DNA from: Lysinibacillus sp. G4S2
GTDB taxonomy: Bacteria > Bacillota > Bacilli > Bacillales_A > Planococcaceae
Length of the DNA stretch: 64,000 nucleotides
Direction of reading: 5' to 3'
NCBI RefSeq assembly: GCF_030348505.1
Contig: NZ_JAUCFJ010000002.1
Coordinates: 5,398,001 to 5,462,000, forward strand
Shown: piece by piece, positions 36,313 through 45,754 of the stretch
Layout: the number at the start of each line of letters is the position of its first letter
Position numbering within the stretch: position 1 is the stretch's first letter
The notes under the pieces: model-generated
Told to the model about the DNA's origin: nothing
Seen by the model: only the letters and a program-made list of their open reading frames with translations
Databases searched by the model: none
Position numbers and translations under genes: made by a program

Positions 36313-36996
36313 TTGAAAGAAAAGGAACGCTCCTCAGATAAAATTGAGAATGAATTAATTAGATCCATATTGACCGGTGTTTATTCTGTAGGAAGTACTT
36401 TACCGCCGGAAAGAGAGCTCGCAAAAAAATTTGGTGTTGGTCGTCCAACTATTCGGGAGGCACTTCAACGTTTAGGAAGGGGTGGATGGATAACAGGAAG
36501 AAAAGGAATGCCTGCGATTGTTAATGATTATTGGCGCAATGGGAATTTATCGACACTTGTTAATATTGTTGAGAATCATCATACCATTACAGATGAATTT
36601 ATCATGTACTTATTAGAATTAAGAAGTTCTTTGACTCCGACTTATATTCGTGATGCTGTTACGTTTAATCAACCTAAAGTGGTTGCTCTCCTTGCCAATC
36701 TAGAGCAGCTTAAAGATAGTCCAGAAAGCTATGCAGCATTTGATTGGGAGTTACAAAAAAAATGTGCTGGCCTTGCTGTCAATCCAATCTATCTACTCAT
36801 TTTAAATAGCTTCGATTCCATTTATTTAGATATGGCGAAAAGATTTTTTTCTGTACAAGACCATCGTGGGTTGTCCTTCAACTATTATCATGACTTATTA
36901 AAAGCTGCATTAAAGGGAGATGCAATGGAAGCGGAAAGGTTGTCTAAGACAACAATGGAGAAAAGCTTGGCTCTTTGGAGAGATAGAAAAAAATAA
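36313..36996 (+). CDS. FadR-like GntR regulator
   Basis: 227 residues from TTG 36313 after GGGGACGAGG (frame open from 36283). GntR winged helix L-P-P-E-R-E-L-A-K-K-F-G-V-G-R-P-T-I-R-E-A-L-Q-R-L near 35-60, and a C-terminal domain that follows enterobacterial FadR motif by motif (R-G-G-W-I-T, the N-P-I-Y segment, F-x-x-x-D-H-R). FadR of gammaproteobacteria binds long-chain acyl-CoA; a relative next to a fatty-acid hydroxylase suggests lipid sensing. Unusual in this phylum. Confidence 0.8.
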   Translation: MKEKERSSDKIENELIRSILTGVYSVGSTLPPERELAKKFGVGRPTIREALQRLGRGGWITGRKGMPAIVNDYWRNGNLSTLVNIVENHHTITDEFIMYLLELRSSLTPTYIRDAVTFNQPKVVALLANLEQLKDSPESYAAFDWELQKKCAGLAVNPIYLLILNSFDSIYLDMAKRFFSVQDHRGLSFNYYHDLLKAALKGDAMEAERLSKTTMEKSLALWRDRKK

Positions 36997-37017
36997 AGAT
37001 TGCTGGAGGCGTGATAC

Positions 37018-37635
37018 ATGAAATTGAAATATTTTAAAGAATATTTTTCCTACCCTGATATAGTAATCATGAGTTGTCTATTCCTCATTAGCTTTGGATT
37101 TATGATTCTACATTTTACCTCTATCGTAATTTTGGGTGCTTTTATTCTGGGAATGATTATGTATTCCTTAGCTGAGTATGTTACACACAGGTTTCTTTTT
37201 CATCTGAAACCACCAAAGAATGCATTTTTGTTAAAAATGCTTAAACGCTTACATTATGACCATCATGCACATCCGAATGAATTACATTTATTATTTTTAC
37301 CCTTATGGTATAGTGTGCCAAACATTGCAATTGCAGCAGCCATTTTTTATATTCTTTCATCTAGCTTTGTAATGACAAACGCATTTATTGCAGGTATCAT
37401 GCTCTTTTTATTATTTTATGAGTGGAAGCATTACATCGCCCATCGCCCTCTTCAGCCAATATCTCCATGGGGACGTTGGATGAAAAAGGTTCATTTATGG
37501 CATCATTTCAAAAATGAAAATTACTGGTATGGTGTTACGAATCCAGCCTATGACTATCTCATGGGTACCTTTAAAAACCAAAAGGATGTTGCCCAAAGTA
37601 AAACTGCTAAAAATCTAGAGAAACGCGGCGATTAG
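37018..37635 (+). CDS. Fatty-acid hydroxylase / sterol desaturase-superfamily protein
   Basis: 205 residues, about four TM helices, with the eight-His di-iron pattern: H-R-F-L-F-H, H-Y-D-H-H-A-H-P, H-Y-I-A-H and H-L-W-H-H-F near residues 57, 80, 140 and 160. This is the set used by fatty-acid 2-hydroxylases (Scs7/FAH type). Integral membrane non-heme iron enzyme. GGAGGCG precedes ATG, 21 bp after the fadR-like stop: same operon, so likely FadR-controlled lipid hydroxylation (inference). Confidence 0.87.
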   Translation: MKLKYFKEYFSYPDIVIMSCLFLISFGFMILHFTSIVILGAFILGMIMYSLAEYVTHRFLFHLKPPKNAFLLKMLKRLHYDHHAHPNELHLLFLPLWYSVPNIAIAAAIFYILSSSFVMTNAFIAGIMLFLLFYEWKHYIAHRPLQPISPWGRWMKKVHLWHHFKNENYWYGVTNPAYDYLMGTFKNQKDVAQSKTAKNLEKRGD

Positions 37636-37705
37636 AAAATAGAAATTAATTGTTCATAGAGTTCTATGGAGTTAATACATTCTTATAGAAAACCATGGAA
37701 TAGAA

Positions 37706-37744
37706 TGAGGGCTGCATAAAAGTCACTTTTATGACAGCCCTTTT
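37706..37744. terminator. Terminator between hydroxylase and phosphatase genes
   Basis: GGGCTGCATAAAAGT and ACTTTTATGACAGCCC form a stem with one bulge; a T-run follows on the + strand. Confidence 0.8.
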
Positions 37745-37778
37745 CATTTTTTACATGCACAATAAATGTAAGTGTTTA

Positions 37779-39938
37779 TTATTTAGAATTAACTTCTATG
37801 ACTGTTGATTCAATTTTGTTTCCAGCCGTGTCTTTAGCCTCAACAGTTAGGCTTGTGCCTGCTTTTTGGGCTTTAATCTTCACAGTGAATTTCCCTTTTG
37901 AATTTGCTTTTGCTTCCCCTAATAATATTTTCCCATTATAGACTTGAACAGTAGCATCTTTTTCAGTTGTACCTGTAACTGATTTAGATTTTGCTGTTAC
38001 TTTATCTACTTTAAGAACATCAGATGCAGTGAATTCTGGCATATTTGTTAAAGAAGGCAGACCAGAGATATAACCAATACCACCTGTTTTGTTAATACCA
38101 ATTTGTTCGTCAACAGCTTTAAGTAATTCATCTTTATTAACAGCTGTAATTGACTTAGCTTCTACTTCATCACCTGGATGCTGGAAATTACTGAAAATGT
38201 ATGAGAATCCATTGCGGTCATCCGCAGCGAATAATCCAGTTGATTCCGCTCCTGCTGGAACAGATAAGACACGATCTAATTCTTTCGTATCAACATTATA
38301 TGCCCAAACGAAGTTATTTGTATGCGCTCCACTATCTTCACCAATAAAGAGTGTTCTCATTGATTCAGAGTAACTTAAGTTATCTGGACTAGCTACTTTA
38401 TCTACATTTGCAGTGTTTCCAAATGAATCAGCTTCTTTTAAATCTTCACCAACAACTAATCCAGACATTGATGGTGCTACATAAGAGCTATTAATAGCAT
38501 TTCCTTCGCTATCCTTTTGACCACCTTGCAAATCTAATTGATACGTTACACCAGCTTTAATTTTCGGTAATTGAATATGGTCTGCTGGGTCCTTTCCTGT
38601 TGAATCTTTTTCCATAGCCTTACTTTGATCGGAAATTGCAATATATACTTTCTTATCCTTTTCGTTAAGTGCTAGACCTTCCATTTTGTTAAATTCTGTA
38701 GTCGCACCAAGAATGGCAGCGTAACGGCGAGTTTCTAGGAAAGCCGCTGCTTTTTCTTTGCCAGGTTTAAGTTTTAAATACTCAACTTTCCCTTCATTTG
38801 AGTATGTTTTAATAGCTGTAAAACCTTCTTTAGGCGCATCTGAAGTTTCAAAAATATCATTGAATGTAATGCCGCTATCAATAATATCTTTCACTTCTTT
38901 ATCGGTTGCATGTCCTAAATTAATCCATTCTAAATCTCCAGAACCACCGTTTTCAACACCAGTTTGTTTAAATTTAGCTGCATATAATGTACCTGATGAT
39001 AAATCTTTTGCTTCGTCGGCCACATACATAAACATTCCTGTATTACCGCCATCATCCCCGTAAAAAACAGTTTTGTTATCCGGCATGACTTTCGCTAACT
39101 CATGAGAGATGCGTCCTGTACTATAGTGCTTTACAACTGATGTTTCCCCGTTCTCTTCTACTGTAATTTCAGGAGTGTATCCATAGAAATAAGGATTAGC
39201 CTTTGCTTTATCTCCAAAATAGAATTGAGAGAATGTTTCAACTTGACTTCTTACTTTCGAAGTTGGATCTAAGAAAAGTCGAGCATCTGGTTCGTACTCT
39301 TCAGAACCTAAATGTGTATTCCAAGGAGATAATGATCCGTTACATGGAATCCAAAGTCCATTTACTGCTGAAAAATCAATTTTTTCTACTTTTGCAGGTT
39401 TCAATTCACCTGTTTTTTTGTCCTGTTCCAACTCAGTTAAAGACATAGATGCAGGAACTAAACCGTATGCTGATTTACCAGCAGCATCAATAGTTTGATA
39501 TTCATAATGTGTAACCATATAAAGTTTTCCATTAATAGGTAGCATTAAGCTGTTTGAATCCGGAGCATCGGAAACAAAATATTCTCCGTCTGTGCTGCTC
39601 GGATCCTTAATTGGATTTCCGTTTACATCAATTGGTGTACCTGCAGGGATTTTTTCCCCTTTAACAGTCGCTACCTTATCTTCCGATTTAAATAGGTAGT
39701 TGTAGGACAACGGAAATGTTTTTACTTCTCCATTGCTATATTTCACGTCAACTGTTGCGGTTGTATACGTTTTTACCATTTCTTCAATAGTAGATGGTGC
39801 TTTCATTCCATTAAATTTTACAGACTCTATTTTTATATTTTCCTGAGCATTCACTGCTGCCGGTGCTAAAGCCGGAACTGTAATAGCTAGAGCAAGTGCT
39901 AAAGTAGCACCTTTTTTCACAAGTTTGTTATTAATCAT
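37779..39938 (-). CDS. Secreted PhoX-type (DUF839) phosphatase with Ig-like tail
   Basis: 719 residues. Sec-type signal peptide (K-L-V-K-K-G, hydrophobic core, cleavage likely after A-V-N-A at about 30); no twin-Arg motif, unlike classical Tat-exported PhoX. A long PhoX/DUF839 domain (about 60-630) with W-I-P-C-N-G-S-L-S-P-W-N-T-H-L-G-S-E-E and G-E-D-S-G-A-H-T-N-N, then a C-terminal Ig-like module (about 640-715) ending E-V-N-S-K. PhoX enzymes use Ca and Fe to hydrolyse phosphate esters outside the cell. Same island unit as the FadR/hydroxylase pair, convergent to it. Confidence 0.85.
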   Translation of the reverse strand: MINNKLVKKGATLALALAITVPALAPAAVNAQENIKIESVKFNGMKAPSTIEEMVKTYTTATVDVKYSNGEVKTFPLSYNYLFKSEDKVATVKGEKIPAGTPIDVNGNPIKDPSSTDGEYFVSDAPDSNSLMLPINGKLYMVTHYEYQTIDAAGKSAYGLVPASMSLTELEQDKKTGELKPAKVEKIDFSAVNGLWIPCNGSLSPWNTHLGSEEYEPDARLFLDPTSKVRSQVETFSQFYFGDKAKANPYFYGYTPEITVEENGETSVVKHYSTGRISHELAKVMPDNKTVFYGDDGGNTGMFMYVADEAKDLSSGTLYAAKFKQTGVENGGSGDLEWINLGHATDKEVKDIIDSGITFNDIFETSDAPKEGFTAIKTYSNEGKVEYLKLKPGKEKAAAFLETRRYAAILGATTEFNKMEGLALNEKDKKVYIAISDQSKAMEKDSTGKDPADHIQLPKIKAGVTYQLDLQGGQKDSEGNAINSSYVAPSMSGLVVGEDLKEADSFGNTANVDKVASPDNLSYSESMRTLFIGEDSGAHTNNFVWAYNVDTKELDRVLSVPAGAESTGLFAADDRNGFSYIFSNFQHPGDEVEAKSITAVNKDELLKAVDEQIGINKTGGIGYISGLPSLTNMPEFTASDVLKVDKVTAKSKSVTGTTEKDATVQVYNGKILLGEAKANSKGKFTVKIKAQKAGTSLTVEAKDTAGNKIESTVIEVNSK

Positions 39939-40062
39939 CTAATAATCCCCCTAGTAGATTCCTTATGTACAATTCTATTAAACTATATGAATGTTAATTT
40001 ACTGTTAATTTTATTTTTATTATTTATAAATATTTGAAATTACTAGGGGCTCTTTTTTGTAA

Positions 40063-40206
40063 CATTCCATGAAAAGAATAACAAGATCATGAATTAAAAG
40101 CTGCATTGAAGCTGATTATTTACCAAAAACAGCACCATCCACACGTAATGGAATGATGCTGTCTTTCGTTTTTCAAAAAACTCATTTACTTATGATACGG
40201 TTCACC
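40063..40206. repeat. Unit-end direct repeat, copy A
   Basis: From CATTCCATGAAAAGAAT to the att core; matches 41818-41982 over nearly all its length, including ATCATGAATTAAAAGCTG, a hairpin (ACAGCACCAT...ATGCTGT) and TTTTTCAAAAAA. Copy B has an added ~23 bp. Confidence 0.88.
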
Positions 40207-40223
40207 GCGACTAACGTAAGTGC
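40186..40223 (-). other. att site 3
   Basis: Core 40186-40206 is identical to the rlmH end over 21 bp. Arms CTCATTTAC on the left and GTAAGTGCGG (40215-40224) on the right. Confidence 0.9.
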
Positions 40224-40394
40224 GGTTTCCTCTCTATAAACAACTTTTGTATTTTACATTTACGAAGGAAAAATGCATTATATACTTAACATTAAAAAAG
40301 ATGGGATATATTAAGGAAGCTAGACACATGACATATAACGATCAAAGGTCTATCTGTCTAGCTACTTTATTTTCAAATTTTATATAATTCTAGT

Positions 40395-41642
40395 CTACTT
40401 GTAATCATTTATTGGTCCTTTATCCATTATAACTTCTACCATATTTGAGGACCCCATCTTGAGTTTAGGTCTACGCTCTGAGTTCGGTGTACTATAAAGC
40501 TCTAATGGACTTATAATAACTCCATCGTGCGTATTATGTAGGATTCCGGGGACACAGGAATAGATTCTATCATTATTATTTGCATTCTTGGCGACTATGG
40601 TAACGGAGGTTCCATTATGATTATCTATACTCATGGACACTTTGTATCTGTAGAAGGAGCCTGTTCCATTTGACTGGGCAGAATATACCACAGGAACAAC
40701 TGCTAGAATATCATTATTTAACCTTAATTTAATTACTTCTGTCTTAGTTGATCGATTATTCCCCCTAATATCCCCCATATGTTCCACTGCCCCGTTGCCA
40801 AAACTTCTGAGGGGAGGTGTTCCTTTCGCCCCAAACATAGCTACATCTATCTGCTTTCCATTCTTTGTATAGACTAAGGCATATATATCATAATCTGTCC
40901 CAGTCTTCCAAGATACCGTAGCAGTAATTTCTGGTGTTTTATCAATGATAACTGGCTTTTGACCTTTATCGAGACTTATCTTCCCTTTTACCTTTTCAAG
41001 GCTTATCGATGGCAACGTGTTTTGTTTATATTTATTTTCAGAAACAGTTAGAGTCTTATCAGGTTCTACTGATATTTGTTTTTGAATAGTTTTAGGTTCA
41101 GAAGGCTTGTTTTGCTCATCATTTTCAACCTCAACTCCGTAATTTCTACATAACCCTTCAAGCCCAGAATCAAATCCACGCCAGATTGATCTTGCCTTTG
41201 TCTGACCATTCCTTAGATATAATTCTAATACTACGATTCCATTTTCATTTGTGAAACTAGATGGGGTTAATTGGATAATCGTATTATCGGTACTTATCTC
41301 GGCCTTTAAATTCTTTACGTTTGAAAATCCCGTGCTATTATCCTCTGTAAGAGTGATCGCTATTTTAGTAATACCTTCCGGGACTTTACTCATATCAAAA
41401 TTAATTTTATGTACTTTTGTATTACCTACTTGCTCAGTTGGTATAAGCGTAGCTACACCAGAAGGGCTCTTTGGTTGATTATAAAATATAATCCCGCTAT
41501 CTCCTTGTACCTTGTCTGAATCAGTCAAAAGGAAAGCTGTTAAGGAAATATCTATCGAATTAGAAATTTCGTAGCTAACAGTAACATTGCCTTTTGGAGA
41601 ACTTAAAACTGCATTTGCTCCCATCTGAAGAAATTGATTCAT
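40395..41642 (-). CDS. TerD-family protein with two TerD-like domains
   Basis: 415 residues: TerD domain 1 (~1-175, S-P-K-G-N-V-T-V-S-Y-E, F-x-x-I-x-L-T, E-L-Y-L-R-N-G) and a second TerD/TerA-like domain (~230-410) with T-G-T-D-Y-D-I-Y-A-L-V-Y and H-M-G-D-I-R-G-N-N-R-S, the Asp-rich calcium-binding signature. A linker with K-P-S-E-P-K joins them. TerD proteins occur in tellurite/stress-resistance clusters and bind Ca; this one stands alone in its unit. GGGAG precedes ATG. Confidence 0.85.
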   Translation of the reverse strand: MNQFLQMGANAVLSSPKGNVTVSYEISNSIDISLTAFLLTDSDKVQGDSGIIFYNQPKSPSGVATLIPTEQVGNTKVHKINFDMSKVPEGITKIAITLTEDNSTGFSNVKNLKAEISTDNTIIQLTPSSFTNENGIVVLELYLRNGQTKARSIWRGFDSGLEGLCRNYGVEVENDEQNKPSEPKTIQKQISVEPDKTLTVSENKYKQNTLPSISLEKVKGKISLDKGQKPVIIDKTPEITATVSWKTGTDYDIYALVYTKNGKQIDVAMFGAKGTPPLRSFGNGAVEHMGDIRGNNRSTKTEVIKLRLNNDILAVVPVVYSAQSNGTGSFYRYKVSMSIDNHNGTSVTIVAKNANNNDRIYSCVPGILHNTHDGVIISPLELYSTPNSERRPKLKMGSSNMVEVIMDKGPINDYK

Positions 41643-41817
41643 TTAAATCACTCCCTACTCCTCTATCCATTTATCACATAACAATTTTTTATAAATCACT
41701 ACAAATCCTCTTATAGCCTTTTGCTAACCTTCTGCAAATCAAGATTATCTTGTTTCGATACATATTTTTCATGTTCTATTTCTAAACTTAATTCTTCAAA
41801 CTTATACTATCAAGGTC

Positions 41818-41982
41818 CATTCCATGAAAAGAATGACAAGATCATGAATTAAAAGCTGAATTGAAACTGACTACCATTCAAATTTATAATATCGTTTACC
41901 AAAAACAGCACCATCTACGCATAATGGAATAGTGCTGTCTCTGTTTTTCAAAAAACCTCACTTACTTATGATACGGTTCACC
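41818..41982. repeat. Unit-end direct repeat, copy B
   Basis: Partner of 40063-40206, see there; ends in att site 4. Confidence 0.88.
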
Positions 41983-42001
41983 GTAACTAATCTAAATGAG
42001 G
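41957..42001 (-). other. att site 4
   Basis: Core 41962-41982 identical to the rlmH end. Arms CCTCACTTA (41957) and CTAAATGAGG (41992-42001) are inverted. The kinase stop codon at 42002 touches the right arm. Confidence 0.92.
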
Positions 42002-44020
42002 TTATTGTTCATTATTTTCATAATTAAATTTAACTAAAAAGATAGTGCCTTCCGATCCTGTTTGAATTTCTATTTTTGCATTATGACGGGCAGCAATGGC
42101 ATAACATACGCCTAACCCCAATCCAGTTCCATTATCTTTGGTCGTGTAAAATGGAGTACCCAGTTTCTCTAATACTTCAGGCCTGATACCTTTTCCTTGA
42201 TCCCGCACTGCAAGTACCACACAATTTTTACCTTCCTTGTAGGTGCTAATGGTTAGAACTTTCCCTGTGCTCATCGCTTCTAAGCCATTACGGTATAGGT
42301 TTATTAATAATTGCCGTATCTCATTACGATTTAAAAGTAATTCCGGAATGTCATTTGTATCGACTTGAATATATTTATTTTGATTATACACATCAATCTT
42401 TATTAAAGGAAAAATATCATGGATAATTGAATTTAAATCTAACATCTGCAAATCCGATTTCCTTGTATTACCCGTTGAGAGAAATTCAGTAATAATAGAA
42501 TTGGCACGGTCAAGTTCTTCAATCATTAAATTAAAGTACATATTATGTTTCTCATAGGTGTTCTCTTCTTTTAATAACTGCAACAATCCTCGTACTGTTG
42601 TCATTGGATTTCTAATCTCATGGCTGATACCCGCTGCCATTTGCCCTATTAAATCTATGTTGGATAACCTTTTCAATTCCTTCGCATATTGCTTTTTTTC
42701 CGTTATGTTTTTAAAAATACAACAAATACCATTATCATACGGGTATGCAATAACTTCGTGCCAATATTCATCAGAGGTAGAAAGAAATTCGAAATGAACT
42801 GTAGTTCGCTCTGACATTGCACGATGAAACTCCTTATACATAACTGTGTCAACGCTACTCGGGAAAACCCCCCATATATTCTTGCCTAATACATCTTTTG
42901 CTGTTTTTCTTTGTGGAAAATATTGATGCTTATTTACGTACGTAAATTCCCATTTATTATTCAAAGTAAAGAATCCATCCGTAATACTTTCAATCACACT
43001 TGTAACTTTTTCATTAGCGGCAGCTAGTTCTCTCGTTCGCTCTTCCACCATGCTTTCAAGTTGATCCATATATAACAAGTTTGAAAACGTAGGAGCTGTG
43101 GCATCAACGATAGATTTAGCCAGTTGAATTTGGGAATTATCGTAATTGTGAGCTTTTTCCTCTTTGCCACCAACGATTACCCCTAATACTTCTCCCATTG
43201 AAACCAATGGAATCATCAGTAGACCCTTACTATCTATATTTTTTGTTTGAATAACCTCATGGATCTTGGCTTCATAGCTTTTCTCCATCCAATCCGCTTC
43301 TGTCCATTCACAGTCCTTGCTTAACTTCGTTGTTTTAATCGTTGTTTTGTCTAGCGGGTCTAAAAGGTGGACAGCCATGTTTTTACTCTCTAAAATCTGT
43401 CCTAAGTAAAAAAAACATTTATCAAAACTCTCCTGTATCGAGGAACACATTGATAAATCACGGGTAACATTTAGTAACAGCTGCTTCTCGGCAATAAGGG
43501 TTTCCTTTTGTGTTAAATTATTTGCGTTTTGAATTGCGACGGCAGCCATATTTACATAAGCTTCAACACTTTGAATTTCTGAATCTGTTAAGTTCTTTGG
43601 AGCTCCATAATCAAATAAAAAAACCAGACCAAATAACTCTTGCCCAAATGAGATAGGCAGTACTAATAAGGACTTAATTTTGAACGCATAAACTGGTCTC
43701 GTATCCAGCCGATGATCCTTTGAGGTATCAGGGATATAGATGGTTTTTTTGGTTTCAATAACTTCTTTTGCCAGTATGTCTATTTCAGGATCAATTACCT
43801 GAGTATCGAGTGCTACGCCATTTATAGTCTCTGGTTTTCCTGCAAACCCTCTAAATGTTCCATCTTCCTGGGGTAAAAAAATTCCAACAGCGTTGCATTG
43901 AACAATCTCCTCTGATATCGCCATTGTTACACGCTGCAATACTTCACGTAGTTCTAATTTTGTATTTATTATTTTTGTAATATTCGCGAGCCTAGAATAT
44001 CTCGCCTGATCACTTAACAT
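42002..44020 (-). CDS. GAF-GAF-PAS sensor histidine kinase
   Basis: 672 residues, no TM. Two GAF domains (about 10-165 and 185-330), coiled coil, PAS (~335-450), HisKA with A-A-G-I-S-H-E-I-R-N-P-M-T-T near 475, HATPase with N-E-I-R-Q-L-L-I-N-L-Y-R-N, D-Q-G-K-G-I and G-T-G-L-G-L-G-V-C. The GAF region parallels that of the GGDEF-EAL protein at 27386-30163 almost motif for motif ([17 protein letters not shown]). KinA/B-like C-terminal half. No response regulator is encoded nearby. Confidence 0.92.
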   Translation of the reverse strand: MLSDQARYSRLANITKIINTKLELREVLQRVTMAISEEIVQCNAVGIFLPQEDGTFRGFAGKPETINGVALDTQVIDPEIDILAKEVIETKKTIYIPDTSKDHRLDTRPVYAFKIKSLLVLPISFGQELFGLVFLFDYGAPKNLTDSEIQSVEAYVNMAAVAIQNANNLTQKETLIAEKQLLLNVTRDLSMCSSIQESFDKCFFYLGQILESKNMAVHLLDPLDKTTIKTTKLSKDCEWTEADWMEKSYEAKIHEVIQTKNIDSKGLLMIPLVSMGEVLGVIVGGKEEKAHNYDNSQIQLAKSIVDATAPTFSNLLYMDQLESMVEERTRELAAANEKVTSVIESITDGFFTLNNKWEFTYVNKHQYFPQRKTAKDVLGKNIWGVFPSSVDTVMYKEFHRAMSERTTVHFEFLSTSDEYWHEVIAYPYDNGICCIFKNITEKKQYAKELKRLSNIDLIGQMAAGISHEIRNPMTTVRGLLQLLKEENTYEKHNMYFNLMIEELDRANSIITEFLSTGNTRKSDLQMLDLNSIIHDIFPLIKIDVYNQNKYIQVDTNDIPELLLNRNEIRQLLINLYRNGLEAMSTGKVLTISTYKEGKNCVVLAVRDQGKGIRPEVLEKLGTPFYTTKDNGTGLGLGVCYAIAARHNAKIEIQTGSEGTIFLVKFNYENNEQ

Positions 44021-44149
44021 TCACATAGCCTCCAATTATAGACATAATAAAATAAACATGATAATATCAGTGAAAATCAAGACCAACCTGCCATTTTCGA
44101 TTTTCTTCTGTATTCTTTTCTTCCCCTTGTTTTACATAGAATACCGCAT

Positions 44150-44176
44150 TTACTTATGATACGGTTCAAGTAAGTG
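44150..44176 (-). other. att site 5
   Basis: TTACTTATGATACGGTTCA (44150-44168) then AGTAAGTG. Left arm CCGCATTTAC, right arm GTAAGTG directly joined. Shorter on the right than other sites by the missing CC. Confidence 0.88.
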
Positions 44177-44178
44177 TT

Positions 44179-45651
44179 CTACTCACAAATATTAACTATA
44201 GATGTTTCTATGAGCCAATTCTTAATAGGTTCAATAAAATTATCCCACTCTAAATGATCTTTAGCTGTGTCAATAACTTTACTTAAGCCTACTTCTTTAC
44301 TACTGAAGCCTATTCCATAAATAATTTCATCAACGTACTTATGAGTATCTTCTTCTTTTCGAATAGTCTTAGCATAATTAGTTATTTCATTATCTTGAGG
44401 AAGTTCTTTTAATAATTTATGTAAATAAGATTCTGGCTTCATATCGTTTGGTAAATTGAATTGAAGTATTTTTCCTTTTAGCTGTTTACGCATTTCTATA
44501 CTATCTTTACTAGTTCCTGTAAGCGTTTCATCAATACGTTTAGTTTTTTCTTCATCTGTTTTATATTCATCACCATCTAACACAAAAATCATTTCTTCAC
44601 TTAACTTATTGGAAATCATAAGACCTGAAGCAACAGAAAATGCATTTATTGCAGCACCAAATTTTATAATTTCTACATATCTACTTATCTTTAATGACTC
44701 TGTAATACTTGCAATAATGGCTTCTGCTAAATCGTCTTCAACATAAACTTTAATTGGACGTATTCTATCCCCCGATATTTCATATATCATATCTGGATTT
44801 ATATTCTCCAAACATAAAGTTTTCTCTAAAGTATTGTCCAAATAGTATACTTTCACAAAATCTATCATGTTTAAAATATCTAGACTATGCGTAGTAAATA
44901 CTATTTGCAAATTCTTATCTTCTGCTCTTTCATATATTACTTTTATTAATTTTTTTAAAGCAGATACATGAAGTAATAAATCGATTTCATCAATTAAAAT
45001 TAATGAGTATTTTGGAGCATTAAATATCTGCGAGATAATATAGAATACTCTTTGCTCCCCTGCTGACATACTAAGAGATGAATATTTTATTGAATTATAT
45101 TCGACACCTATGTATTTTTTCTTTTTAGAATTCAATAAATTATAGGAACTATAGTCCCTGTTCATTATATAACCAGCCTTGTCCTTAATTTTTTGGGAAA
45201 GATCATCTTCTAAAATCTGAGTTTGATAATTAATAAAACTTTGTGCCTTTTCTTCCTCAATAATAGGAACTGCTGTATTAATACCTATATAAAAAACAGT
45301 TCTGCCAACCCGTCTTTCATATCGAGGTGTCCATCTATCTGATTTTTTAGAATATGCAGTTTCAACTTCTTCATGATCCTTATCATTTCTATACGAATGA
45401 TTTAAGACAAACTCACTTCCTTGCCAAATTGAGTCTACTGTTGGTGTAAAAAACTGACTAAATTTGTAGTTAGGAAGGTTATCATCAATAGGCTTGTAGC
45501 AGCAAGCTAATGCATGTAATATAGTTGATTTTCCAGAACCATTGGTACCCATTAACGCTGTCAGAGGCTGTTCTAAACTTACTTGTATATCTTTTAAATT
45601 TTTCAGTCTTTTAAAGTGTATAGATTTCACTTTTTGTTGTTGATAATTCAA
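44179..45651 (-). CDS. AAA ATPase with TOPRIM-like domain, OLD-family type
   Basis: 490 residues. Walker A G-T-N-G-S-G-K-S near 35, ABC-type signature L-S-M-S-A-G-E-Q-R near 200, Walker B S-L-I-L-I-D-E-I-D near 220, T-T-H-S-L-D switch. C-terminal part has V-Y-V-E-D-D and V-L-D-G-D-E, fitting the Glu and D-x-D of a TOPRIM nuclease. OLD-family proteins (P2 Old, GajA, AriA) are anti-phage or DNA-repair nucleases. The stop is 10 bp from att site 5. No partner gene adjacent, so it would be a one-gene system. Confidence 0.8.
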   Translation of the reverse strand: MNYQQQKVKSIHFKRLKNLKDIQVSLEQPLTALMGTNGSGKSTILHALACCYKPIDDNLPNYKFSQFFTPTVDSIWQGSEFVLNHSYRNDKDHEEVETAYSKKSDRWTPRYERRVGRTVFYIGINTAVPIIEEEKAQSFINYQTQILEDDLSQKIKDKAGYIMNRDYSSYNLLNSKKKKYIGVEYNSIKYSSLSMSAGEQRVFYIISQIFNAPKYSLILIDEIDLLLHVSALKKLIKVIYERAEDKNLQIVFTTHSLDILNMIDFVKVYYLDNTLEKTLCLENINPDMIYEISGDRIRPIKVYVEDDLAEAIIASITESLKISRYVEIIKFGAAINAFSVASGLMISNKLSEEMIFVLDGDEYKTDEEKTKRIDETLTGTSKDSIEMRKQLKGKILQFNLPNDMKPESYLHKLLKELPQDNEITNYAKTIRKEEDTHKYVDEIIYGIGFSSKEVGLSKVIDTAKDHLEWDNFIEPIKNWLIETSIVNICE

Positions 45652-45705
45652 TTTACTTCCCCCAATCTTTTTATAATTATACCTTTTTGGGGATATTTAG
45701 AAAAC

Positions 45706-45741
45706 AAAAGAGAAACTACTTTTAAAAATAGTTTCTCTTTT
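45706..45741. terminator. Bidirectional terminator after small peptide gene
   Basis: AAAAGAGAAACTA and TAGTTTCTCTTTT are exact complements. Confidence 0.82.
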
Positions 45742-45754
45742 CATTAAAGCTACC

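Larger units (their letters stand above)
39939..40394. other. Gene-free unit end
   Basis: Holds the phosphatase promoter side, the first copy of the 144-bp unit-end repeat, and att site 3. Downstream of the att site no gene until the TerD-family stop at 40395. Confidence 0.7.
40063..41982. mobile_element. Small cargo unit (TerD) bracketed by long direct repeats
   Basis: About 1.76 kb from copy A to copy B. Recombination between the two att cores or the longer repeats would excise one gene cleanly. Confidence 0.6.
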
